This document shows positions 27,368 through 35,088 of a DNA stretch of 64,000 nt, piece by piece. Position 1 is the stretch's first letter. Every line of letters begins with the position of its first letter. The DNA is taken from the NCBI GenBank assembly GCA_035192965.1, contig CP136571.1:1756501-1820500 (forward strand), read 5' to 3'. Origin of the DNA: Fuscovulum sp. (GTDB lineage Bacteria; Pseudomonadota; Alphaproteobacteria; Rhodobacterales; Rhodobacteraceae). A program made the position numbers and the translations under genes. The notes under the pieces were generated by a model. The model saw nothing but the letters and a program-made list of their open reading frames with translations. It searched no databases and was not told where the DNA came from.

Positions 27368-28789
27368 ATGACCCTTCCCCCCCTGATACTCTGGTTTCGC
27401 CGCGATCTGCGGCTGGACGACCTGCCGATGTTGCAGGCGGCGCTGGCAAGCGGCCATCCCGTCATACCGCTGTTCATTCTGGACCCCGAGACCGAGGCGC
27501 TGGGAGCGGCGGCAAAATGGCGGCTGGGGCTGGGGCTGGCGGCTTTTGCCGCCCGGCTGGAAGGCCTTGGCGCAAGGCTGATCCTGCGGCGGGGCGCGGC
27601 GCTGACGGTTCTGGACGCGCTGATCGCGGAAACCGGCGCTGCGGGTGTGCTCTGGTCGCGGCTTTACGATCCGGCCTCCAAGGCGCGCGACAGCGCGGTG
27701 AAGGCCGCGCTCAAGGCGCGGGGGTTGCGGGCCGACAGCCATGCCGGCCATCTGATGTTCGAACCCTGGACAGTTGAGACGGGGCAGGGCGGGTTCTACC
27801 GGGTCTACACGCCCTATTGGCGTGCAGTGCGTGGGCGCGACGTGGCGGCCCCGACGGTGGCCCCCACGCGCCTGCCAGTCCCGGATGTCTGGCCCGGCTC
27901 TGACCGATTGGAAGACTGGCACCTTGGCGCGGCCATGAAGCGTGGCGCGGCGGTCGTGGCGGCGCATGTTCATGTGGGCGAGGCGGCAGCGCAAGCGCGG
28001 CTGGAGCGGTTTCTGGCAGAGCGGGTAGACCGCTACGCCATTGCCCGCGATCTGCCGGGCGAGGCGGGAACGTCGAACCTGTCCGAGAACCTTACCTATG
28101 GCGAGATCGGCATCCGCCGCGTCTGGCACGCCGCCATGGTCGCCTTTGAACGTGGCAGCGCAGGGGCCGAGACCTTTCTCAAGGAATTGGTCTGGCGTGA
28201 ATTCTCCTACCACCTGATGCACCACACGCCGCACATCACCCATGCCAACTGGAAACCCGAATGGGACCATTTTCCCTGGCAGGGCGAAAGTGCAGCCGTG
28301 GATGCCTGGCGGCGCGGCATGACGGGCGAACCCTTTGTCGATGCCGCGATGCGCGAAATGTACGTGACCGGCACCATGCACAATCGGGGCCGGATGATCG
28401 TCGCTTCTTACCTGACCAAGCATCTGATGACGCATTGGAAACTGGGGCTGGACTGGTTCGCCGATTGCCTGACGGATTGGGATCCGGCGGCCAATGCCAT
28501 GGGCTGGCAATGGGCGGCAGGGTCGGGGCCGGATGCAGCCCCCTATTTCCGCATCTTCAACCCGGCGACGCAGGTGGAAAAGTTCGATCCCAAAGGGGTC
28601 TATCGCCGCCGCTTCATCGCCGAAGGCCAACGCGCACCGGTCAGCGACGCGCTTGCGTTCTTTGACGCCGCACCGCGATCCTGGGGGCTCGACCCGTCTC
28701 GTCCCTATCCAAAGCCGATTGTCGATCTGGCTGAAGGGCGGGCGCGGGCGCTGGCGGCCTATTCGGCGCGTGGCGAGGGCGGTGCATGA
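27368..28789 (+). CDS. phrB: Cryptochrome/DNA photolyase family protein
   Basis: 473 residues, starting PLILWFRRDLRLDD, the photolyase N-terminal domain. The FAD-binding C-terminal half has TSNLSENLTYGEIG, FLKELVWREFSYHLMHH, AAMREMYVTGTMHNRGRM, DPAANAMGWQWAAGSG and PYFRIFNPATQ. These fit class I CPD photolyases, which use blue light to split cyclobutane dimers. The gene is followed by cfa after a 117-base gap. The symbol is given by family; substrate specificity is not proven. Confidence 0.9.
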   Translation: MTLPPLILWFRRDLRLDDLPMLQAALASGHPVIPLFILDPETEALGAAAKWRLGLGLAAFAARLEGLGARLILRRGAALTVLDALIAETGAAGVLWSRLYDPASKARDSAVKAALKARGLRADSHAGHLMFEPWTVETGQGGFYRVYTPYWRAVRGRDVAAPTVAPTRLPVPDVWPGSDRLEDWHLGAAMKRGAAVVAAHVHVGEAAAQARLERFLAERVDRYAIARDLPGEAGTSNLSENLTYGEIGIRRVWHAAMVAFERGSAGAETFLKELVWREFSYHLMHHTPHITHANWKPEWDHFPWQGESAAVDAWRRGMTGEPFVDAAMREMYVTGTMHNRGRMIVASYLTKHLMTHWKLGLDWFADCLTDWDPAANAMGWQWAAGSGPDAAPYFRIFNPATQVEKFDPKGVYRRRFIAEGQRAPVSDALAFFDAAPRSWGLDPSRPYPKPIVDLAEGRARALAAYSARGEGGA

Positions 28790-28906
28790 CGCTAGGTCAT
28801 GCCGTGCGACCGCCCCGCAAAGACAGTTTTCAGCTATATGAAACCCTTGAGTGCGCCGCGCGTATCTGTGACTGTTGAACCAAAAAAGAAGAAACGTGGG
28901 GAGTCT

Positions 28907-30121
28907 ATGGACGTTCTGACCAGCATAAAGGGCCAATCCGGCCTGCCGCGCTATTTTGCTTCGGCCTTTGCCGTGCTGAAGGGGATGGGCCGCGGGCGGC
29001 TTGATTTCGTCATGCCGGACGGGCGGCGCTTTCGGGTCGAGGGTGCGAAACCCGGCCCCGTGGGTGAGGTCGAGGTTCACAATCCCGATGTCTTTGCCCG
29101 CCTCGTGCGCGAGGGCGATCTGGGCTTTTGTGATGCCTATCTGGAAGGCTGGTGGTCCACCCCGGACCTGCAGGCGCTGATGGATCTGGTGCAACTGCCG
29201 GAAAATGACCCGATCAATGACGGCTTTCCCGGCATGGGTATGTTGCGGCTGTTCGAGAGGATGCGCTTCTGGTTGCAGGGCAACAGCAAGCGGCAGGCCA
29301 AGAAGAACATCAGCTATCACTATGATCTGGGCAATGATTTCTATCGGCTCTGGCTCGATGACACGATGACCTATTCCTCGGCCATCTTCCGTACCGGGCA
29401 GGAAAGCCTCGAATCGGCGCAGACCGAGAAATACAAGTCGATGGTCGATCAGATGGGGGCCGCGCCCGGCGATCATGTGCTGGAAATCGGCTGCGGCTGG
29501 GGCGGATTTGCCGAATACGCCGCCAAGGAACGCGGTCTGCGCGTGACGGCGCTGACGATATCGCAGGCGCAGTATGATTATGCCGTGTCGCGCATGGCCA
29601 AGGCGGGGCTGTCCGACCGGGTCGAGATCAAGTTGCAGGATTACCGCGACGAACGCGGCGTCTATGACGGCGTCGCGTCGATCGAGATGTTCGAAGCAGT
29701 CGGCGAAAAATACTGGCCGGTCTATTTCGAAACCCTGCGCGAACGGCTGAAACCGGGCCGCCACGCGACGTTGCAGATTATCACCATCGCCGACAAGCGC
29801 TGGGAAGTGTATCGCCGCGGCGTGGATTTCATCCAGAAATACATCTTCCCCGGCGGCATGTTGCCCTCTCCCTCGGTGCTGCGCGCCGAGGTGGAAAAGG
29901 CCGGGCTGAAGGTGAAAGGCTCCATCGAATTTGGCGACAGCTACAGCCAGACCCTGCGGCGCTGGCATGAGACGTTCAACGCCCGCTGGGATGACGTGGC
30001 CCGTGTCGGATTTGACGAAAGGTTCCGCCGGATGTGGAACTTTTATCTCACCTCTTGCGCGGGGGCGTTTCAGGGCGGAAACTGCGACGTAACACAGATT
30101 ACGGTCACCCGTCCAAGTTGA
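28907..30121 (+). CDS. cfa: Cyclopropane-fatty-acyl-phospholipid synthase
   Basis: 404 residues from ATG 28907 behind GTGGGGAG. It transfers a methylene from S-adenosylmethionine to unsaturated acyl chains of membrane phospholipids. KNISYHYDLGNDFYRLWLDD and MTYSSAIF are family signatures; VLEIGCGWGGFAEYAA is the SAM site; QDYRDERGVYDGVASIEMFE and QIITIADKRWEVYRRGVDFI follow. The N-terminal domain is complete. trgA starts 10 bases after the stop. Confidence 0.92.
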   Translation: MDVLTSIKGQSGLPRYFASAFAVLKGMGRGRLDFVMPDGRRFRVEGAKPGPVGEVEVHNPDVFARLVREGDLGFCDAYLEGWWSTPDLQALMDLVQLPENDPINDGFPGMGMLRLFERMRFWLQGNSKRQAKKNISYHYDLGNDFYRLWLDDTMTYSSAIFRTGQESLESAQTEKYKSMVDQMGAAPGDHVLEIGCGWGGFAEYAAKERGLRVTALTISQAQYDYAVSRMAKAGLSDRVEIKLQDYRDERGVYDGVASIEMFEAVGEKYWPVYFETLRERLKPGRHATLQIITIADKRWEVYRRGVDFIQKYIFPGGMLPSPSVLRAEVEKAGLKVKGSIEFGDSYSQTLRRWHETFNARWDDVARVGFDERFRRMWNFYLTSCAGAFQGGNCDVTQITVTRPS

Positions 30122-30131
30122 GGCCACACAC

Positions 30132-30572
30132 ATGCCCACTGCCGCAAAGCTGGTTGCCGCGCTGAGCTTTGCCTTTCTGGCCTGGGTGGTCTGCATCATC
30201 GTCGAAGGCGTGATGCCCGAAGATCAGCGGGTGGGTTATCTCTACCCCGTGTCTATAGCGGCTGGGGCCTTGGCCGGATGGTTCGTGTCGGGCGCGGCGA
30301 AGCGCGCGAAGTATTACGAAGCGGCCTCGACCGGCATCCGAACGGCAGTCACGGCGACATTCATCGCGCTGCTGGCCTTCTCTGTCGCAACAATGCTGTC
30401 GATCGCGATGCGCGGGCGCTATCGCGGCCCGATGGACGCGCTTCTGGATATCGTCAACCAATTCATCGACTTTGGCATGATGCTTGTCGCGGCCCCGGTG
30501 ATCGTGGCGCTGCTTTTTGGCGGTGCCATTGCCGGAATGGTTACAGAATCCGCCGGTCGGCGCTGGCGCTGA
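30132..30572 (+). CDS. trgA: TrgA family membrane protein
   Basis: 146 residues with four hydrophobic helices (about 5-25, 38-55, 73-93, 112-136). It begins MPTAAKLVAALSFAFLAWVV. The neighbour downstream is a TrgB-type fusion, so this matches the trgAB pair described in Rhodobacter sphaeroides for tellurite resistance. The mechanism of TrgA is not known. Identification leans on context and on the N-terminal PTAAKLVAA pattern. Confidence 0.75.
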   Translation: MPTAAKLVAALSFAFLAWVVCIIVEGVMPEDQRVGYLYPVSIAAGALAGWFVSGAAKRAKYYEAASTGIRTAVTATFIALLAFSVATMLSIAMRGRYRGPMDALLDIVNQFIDFGMMLVAAPVIVALLFGGAIAGMVTESAGRRWR

Positions 30573-30590
30573 GGCAGGATCATCGCAGCC

Positions 30591-31709
30591 ATGGCGCGCT
30601 TCTTCTTTTTCGGCACCCTTTGCCATGCCCCGCTATTGCGGCAGGTGCTGGGGCGTGACCTGCCCGGTCAACCTGCCGTGCTGGCCGATCATGCTGTCTG
30701 CTGGGCCAAGGACGCGCCCTATCCGTTGCTGATCACGCAGGCCGGGGCCATGGCCGAGGGCCTGCTGCTCGACGGCTTGACCGATGCCGATGTCGCCCGG
30801 CTGGATTTCTACGAAGGCGGCTTTGGTTACTTCACGCGCGAGGTTCAGGTGCAGGCCGAAGGGCAGGCGGTCATGGCCCGCGTCTATTTCCCCGATGCAG
30901 CCGATGCCAAGGCCGGTGCGGTCTGGTCCCTGTCCGATTGGGTGGCGCGCTACGGCGATGCAGCCGTCGCGACGGCGGGGGATTTCATGGCGCTGATGGG
31001 GCGCGTCCCTGCTGCCGCGATTGCCGCGCGCTACGGCGCGATGCTGGTGCGGGGCGCCAGCGCCGTGCGGGCGAAGGAACCTTCCGTTTCGTCGCTGCGG
31101 CGGGTAGCAGGTCCCGATGATCTGCAGGTGGCAGACCGCAGGCTCGCCTATGCCAAATTCTTTTCGGTGGAAGAATGGCAGGTCGCTTGGCGGCAATTCG
31201 ACGGGTCGCTGAATGCGCCGGTGGAACGGGCGGTCTTCGTTTCTTGCGATGCGGTGACGGTGCTGCCCTATGATCCGGTCCGTGACCGTGTCCTGCTGAT
31301 CGAACAGTTCCGCGCCGGCCCGATGGCGCGCGGCGATGCCGGGGCTTGGCAATTGGAGGCGATTGCAGGCCGGATCGACGCAGGCGAAACGCCGGAACAG
31401 GCTGGGCGGCGCGAGGCTGTGGAAGAAGCGGGGCTGACGCTGGGCGCGCTGCTGCCGGTGGCGCAATACTATCCCAGCCCGGGGATCATGACGGAATATC
31501 TTTATTCTTATGTCGGGTTGGTCGACTTGCCCGATGGCATAGCGGGCGTCTTCGGCCAAGAGGATGAGGCCGAGGACATTCGCGGCCATCTGATCAGCTT
31601 CGACCGGATGATGGAATTGGTGGCCAGCGGCGAGATTGCCAATTCCCCCCTGATCCTGACGGCGCTCTGGCTGCAGCGCGAACGCGCCCGGATACGGGCG
31701 GGGGGCTGA
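30591..31709 (+). CDS. trgB: TrgB: gamma-glutamylcyclotransferase-like/NUDIX hydrolase fusion
   Basis: 372 residues in two parts. Residues ~1-150 are an AIG2/GGCT-like domain (FFFGTLCHAPLLRQVLGR, LLLDGLTDADVARLDFYEGG). Residues ~190-365 are a NUDIX hydrolase of the ADP-ribose pyrophosphatase type: LLIEQFRAGP, WQLEAIAGRIDAGETPEQAG, REAVEEAG (NUDIX box GX5EX7REVxEExG) and QYYPSPGIMTEYLYSYVG. The fusion is the TrgB layout. It follows trgA closely. The NUDIX part likely hydrolyses ADP-ribose or a related nucleotide; the role in tellurite resistance is inherited from the Rhodobacter literature. Confidence 0.85.
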   Translation: MARFFFFGTLCHAPLLRQVLGRDLPGQPAVLADHAVCWAKDAPYPLLITQAGAMAEGLLLDGLTDADVARLDFYEGGFGYFTREVQVQAEGQAVMARVYFPDAADAKAGAVWSLSDWVARYGDAAVATAGDFMALMGRVPAAAIAARYGAMLVRGASAVRAKEPSVSSLRRVAGPDDLQVADRRLAYAKFFSVEEWQVAWRQFDGSLNAPVERAVFVSCDAVTVLPYDPVRDRVLLIEQFRAGPMARGDAGAWQLEAIAGRIDAGETPEQAGRREAVEEAGLTLGALLPVAQYYPSPGIMTEYLYSYVGLVDLPDGIAGVFGQEDEAEDIRGHLISFDRMMELVASGEIANSPLILTALWLQRERARIRAGG

Positions 31710-31724
31710 CCCCGCCCGACCGGA

Positions 31725-32900
31725 TCACAGGGCCAGCGACACCCAGGCCCCGTTGCGTTTCGATGACCGCACGCAGGCATCGACAAAGGCCACGCCGTCC
31801 AGCCCGTCCTTCAATCCGGGGAAGGTGACGGCAGGGTCAAGAGCGCTGCCATCGCGCCGGGCAATGATGGCGCGGGCGGCTTCGGCATAGATATTGGCAA
31901 AGCCTTCCAGATAGCCTTCGGGGTGGCCGGGTGGAACGCGGGTCACGCGGCCCGCCTCTGGCCCCGATCCGGCCCCGCCCCGGGTCAGGCGGTATTTCGG
32001 CTGGCCCAGCGGCCCGACCCACAGATAGTTCGGGTCTTCCTGCGCCCATTCGATCCCGGCTTTTGTGCCATAGACGCGCAGCCGCAACCCGTTTTCGCAG
32101 CCTGATGCCACCTGCGAACACCACAGCATCCCCCGCGCGCCGCCTTTGTAGCGCAGCATGACATGGCCATTGTCATCCACCCGCCGCCCCGCAACGAAAC
32201 TTTGCAGATCGGCAGCAAGACTGTCGAGCTCCAGCCCGGTGACAAAGGCGGCAAGGTTGAAGGCATGGGTGCCGATATCCCCCGTCGATCCGCCCGCGCC
32301 GGTGCGTGCTGGGTCGGTACGCCAGTCGGCCTGCTTCTGGCCGCTTTGTTCAATGGGTTCGGCCAGCCAGTCCTGCGCATATTCGACCTGCACCACTCGG
32401 ATCTCGCCCAGATCGCCATTGCGGACCATGGCCGCCGCCTGCCGGATCATCGGATAGCCGGTGTAATTGTGCGTCAGCGCAAAGATCACGCCCGACGCCT
32501 CGGCTGCCTTGGCCAGACGTTTGGCCTCGGGCAGGGTGGCGGTCAGGGGCTTGTCGCAGATCACATGGATACCCCGTCGCAGGAACTGCATCGCCACGGG
32601 GGCGTGCATGTGGTTGGGCGTGACGATGGCCACCGCCTCGATCCCGTCCTTGCGGCGCGCTTCACGCGTGGCCATGTCGGCAAAGCTGGCATAGGTGCGC
32701 TTTGGGTCCACCCCCAGATCGGCCCCGGATGCCGCGCTCTTTTCCGGATTGGCGGAAAAGCACCCGGCCACCAATTCATACTGATCATCGATCCGCGCGG
32801 CGATGCGGTGGACCGCGCCGATAAAGGCATCGCGCCCACCCCCCACCATGCCCAGCCGGATGCGCGGCGCCCGCGCGACATGTGCCCTTGTGATGGCCAT
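31725..32900 (-). CDS. Gfo/Idh/MocA family NAD(P)-dependent oxidoreductase
   Basis: 391 residues from ATG 32900 (MAITRAHVARAPRIRLGMVG). GMVGGGRDAFIGAVHR is the Rossmann motif; VICDKPLTATLPEAKRLA holds the catalytic Lys (the EKP-like motif reads DKP); GGSTGDIGTHAFNLAAFVTG has the Asp-x-x-x-His catalytic pair. The family oxidises sugars or cyclitols such as inositol and glucosides. It is read in the same direction as the TIM-barrel epimerase gene 71 bases upstream, so they likely act in one sugar or polyol pathway. Confidence 0.88.
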   Translation of the reverse strand: MAITRAHVARAPRIRLGMVGGGRDAFIGAVHRIAARIDDQYELVAGCFSANPEKSAASGADLGVDPKRTYASFADMATREARRKDGIEAVAIVTPNHMHAPVAMQFLRRGIHVICDKPLTATLPEAKRLAKAAEASGVIFALTHNYTGYPMIRQAAAMVRNGDLGEIRVVQVEYAQDWLAEPIEQSGQKQADWRTDPARTGAGGSTGDIGTHAFNLAAFVTGLELDSLAADLQSFVAGRRVDDNGHVMLRYKGGARGMLWCSQVASGCENGLRLRVYGTKAGIEWAQEDPNYLWVGPLGQPKYRLTRGGAGSGPEAGRVTRVPPGHPEGYLEGFANIYAEAARAIIARRDGSALDPAVTFPGLKDGLDGVAFVDACVRSSKRNGAWVSLAL

Positions 32901-32911
32901 TCTGACCCTCT

Positions 32912-32960
32912 CCCTCATCTTCTCTGTGAAAATATCCCGGGGGTGCGGGGGCTGACCCCC
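32912..32960 (-). repeat. CCCCCGGGATATTTTC interspersed repeat
   Basis: On the minus strand the stretch contains CCCCCGGGATATTTTCACAG, then AGAAGATGAGGG, matching the plus-strand sequence at 11394-11422 with about two differences. A GGGGGTCAGCCCCC stem precedes it. The copy sits directly upstream of the ribosome site of the Gfo/Idh/MocA gene. Confidence 0.6.
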
Positions 32961-32971
32961 GCTCCGCCCGC

Positions 32972-34027
32972 TCAGTCCAGACCCAGCATCCGGCGGTTTG
33001 CGGCGCGGTCGGTGCCCGCATCGGCGAAATCGTCAAAGGCCTTTTCCGTCACGCGGATGATGTGGTTGCGCACGAATTCCGCGCCCTCTCGCGCCCCATC
33101 CTCGGGGTGCTTCAGGCAGCATTCCCATTCCACCACAGCCCAGCCGTCAAAGCCGTATTGCGTGAGCTTCGAGAAGATGCCCACGAAATCCACCTGCCCG
33201 TCGCCGGGGCTGCGGAAGCGGCCCGCGCGGTTGACCCAGGATTGGAACCCGCCATAAACGCCCTGCCGCCCGGTCGGGTTCAGCTCGGCATCCTTGACGT
33301 GGAACATGCGGATGCGGTCGTGGTAGATGTCGATGTGATCCAGATAGTTCAGATGCTGAAGCACGTAATGCGACGGATCGTACAGCATGCAGGCCCGCGC
33401 ATGCCCCTTAACCCGGTCCAGAAACATCTCGTAGCTGATCCCGTCATGCAGGTCTTCGCCGGGGTGGATTTCATAGCAGACGTCGATCCCCATCTCTTCG
33501 GCATGGTTCAGGATCGGCAGCCAGCGGCGGGCCAATTCGTCAAAGGCCTCTTCGATCAGGCCGGCCGGGCGCTGCGGCCACGGATAGACGTAAGGCCAGG
33601 CCAGAGCCCCGGAAAAGGTGGCATGGGCCGACAGGCCAAGATTGCGGCTGGCAGTCAGCGCCTTCTTGACCTGATCCACCGCCCATTCGGTCCGCGCCTT
33701 CGGGTTTCCCCGCACGGCAGGGGCAGCAAAGCCGTCAAAGGCGCTGTCATAGGCCGGGTGCACAGCCACCAGCTGGCCCTGCAAATGGGTGGACAGCTCT
33801 GTCACGGTGATGCCCGCCTCGGCGGCCTCGCCCTTGAACGTGTCGCAATAGTCCTTGGACGCCGCCGCCTTGTCCAGATCGAACAGCCGCCCGTCCCAGC
33901 TTGGCACCTGCACGCCCACATAGCCGCAATCTGCGGCCCAGCGGGTGATGGATTTCCATGAATTGAACGGCGCGGCATCGCCCGCGAACTGCGCCAGAAA
34001 CAGCGCAGGGCCCTTGATGGTTTTCAT
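32972..34027 (-). CDS. Sugar phosphate isomerase/epimerase (TIM barrel)
   Basis: 351 residues from ATG 34027, behind GGAGTCACA. It is an AP-endonuclease-2-like xylose-isomerase barrel: CYEIHPGEDLHDG has the metal Glu, YDPSHYVLQHLNYLDHI the Asp and His, MFHVKDAELNPTG the second His and Asp, and WAVVEWECCLKH the last Glu. The family isomerises or epimerises sugars and inosose derivatives. Coupled with the Gfo/Idh/MocA gene downstream and the divergent GntR gene, it points to a catabolic cluster. Confidence 0.85.
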   Translation of the reverse strand: MKTIKGPALFLAQFAGDAAPFNSWKSITRWAADCGYVGVQVPSWDGRLFDLDKAAASKDYCDTFKGEAAEAGITVTELSTHLQGQLVAVHPAYDSAFDGFAAPAVRGNPKARTEWAVDQVKKALTASRNLGLSAHATFSGALAWPYVYPWPQRPAGLIEEAFDELARRWLPILNHAEEMGIDVCYEIHPGEDLHDGISYEMFLDRVKGHARACMLYDPSHYVLQHLNYLDHIDIYHDRIRMFHVKDAELNPTGRQGVYGGFQSWVNRAGRFRSPGDGQVDFVGIFSKLTQYGFDGWAVVEWECCLKHPEDGAREGAEFVRNHIIRVTEKAFDDFADAGTDRAANRRMLGLD

Positions 34028-34175
34028 TGTGACTCCTCCCTTTTGGTTTCGCCGTGGCACTTCTGGCGCAGGGATGCCGGGCCGGACCGGGTAAACCTGC
34101 CTTATCTGACTGCGCCACCGGGTGCGGTTCAAGGAAAATGATCATCGCAAGGGTCTTTGCGCCATGCTTTGCAAC

Positions 34176-34185
34176 TTGATCAAAT
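34176..34185. promoter_or_regulatory. Candidate GntR operator half, TTGATCAAAT
   Basis: TTGATCAAAT lies 47 bases before the GntR gene in the 204-base divergent region with the epimerase gene. The same ten bases are the core of a perfect palindrome at 34991-35004 on the far side of the regulator. Autoregulation by the GntR protein is a reasonable inference. Confidence 0.45.
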
Positions 34186-34231
34186 CCACAGGCAAAGGTT
34201 AGCTGTCGCAAAGACTGGCAGGGCAGGGCGG

Positions 34232-34891
34232 ATGGACGAAGAGACGCGCAAGATACCGTCGCATGAGGTCACCTATGGCCGCCTGCGCGACATGATCCTC
34301 TTCGGGCACCTGCAGCCCGGCCAGCCGGTCACGATTCAGGGCCTGATCCGCGATCTGGATGCCGGCATGACCCCTGTGCGCGAGGCGATCCGCCGCCTGA
34401 CCGCCGAAGGCGCGTTGCTCCCGCAGGGCAACCGCCGCGTGGCCGTGCCGCAACTGACGCCCGCATTGCTGGACCAATTGGCCTTTGTGCGTCTGACGGT
34501 GGAGCCGAAGCTGGCCGAACTGGCCGGCCGCCACCTGACGCCGGATCTGATCGACCGGCTGGAGGCCATAGATGATCAGGTGGATCAGACCATCCGGGCG
34601 GGCGCGGTGAGCGGTTATCTGGAGGCCAACCACGTCTTTCACTTTGCGCTCTATGAGGCGTCGCAGGCGCCCATTCTGGTGGATATCGCGCGTTCCCTCT
34701 GGCTGCGCTTTGGCCCTTCCCTGCGGGTGGTCTGCGCGCGGTACGGCGCTTCGGCCCTGCCGGACCGCCACGAAGAGGCCCTCGCCGCGATGCGGGCGGG
34801 TGACACGGTGGCGCTGGCGCGTGCCATCGAGAACGACATCCAGCAGGGGATCGACCAGATCCGCCAGGCTCAGGCGCAGGGCGAGATATGA
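34232..34891 (+). CDS. GntR family (FadR/VanR-type) transcriptional regulator
   Basis: 219 residues from ATG 34232 (MDEETRKIPSHEVTYGRLRD). The N-terminal winged helix reads LQPGQPVTIQGLIRDLDAGM and TPVREAIRRLTAEGAL, the standard FadR-subfamily HTH. The C-terminal all-helical FCD ligand domain follows (RLTVEPKLAELAGRHL, EANHVFHFALYEAS, HEEALAAMRAGD). It is divergent from the epimerase/dehydrogenase pair and upstream of a class III aminotransferase, so it may control both. Candidate operators flank the gene. Confidence 0.9.
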   Translation: MDEETRKIPSHEVTYGRLRDMILFGHLQPGQPVTIQGLIRDLDAGMTPVREAIRRLTAEGALLPQGNRRVAVPQLTPALLDQLAFVRLTVEPKLAELAGRHLTPDLIDRLEAIDDQVDQTIRAGAVSGYLEANHVFHFALYEASQAPILVDIARSLWLRFGPSLRVVCARYGASALPDRHEEALAAMRAGDTVALARAIENDIQQGIDQIRQAQAQGEI

Positions 34892-34990
34892 GGGCGTTCC
34901 GCCCGGCCCCGGCCGCTGGGGCGTTGCCCCAGACCCCAGGGTATTTGGGCCAAGATGAAGCCGGGTCGATTTCGGAACCGCGCGTTCGAT

Positions 34991-35004
34991 AATTTGATCA
35001 AATT
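34991..35004. promoter_or_regulatory. Perfect 14-bp palindrome AATTTGATCAAATT upstream of the aminotransferase
   Basis: The palindrome shares TTGATCAAAT with 34176-34185. It lies 85 bases upstream of the aminotransferase start. A further TTTGATCATA occurs at 35022-35031. These are likely sites for the GntR regulator encoded just upstream. Confidence 0.5.
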
Positions 35005-35088
35005 CCTTGATGGCGGGCGCGTTTGATCATATGCTGATGCGTGAAGCCTGCCGGTTTGGCGGGCCGCTGATTCCGCGAGGGCCCTTCC

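Noticed and set aside
26954..30199. Very long minus-strand open frame (about 1081 codons)
   Set aside because: It runs antisense to the photolyase, cfa and aminotransferase genes, whose products are clearly recognisable. Long antisense frames are usual in high-GC DNA with strong third-position bias.
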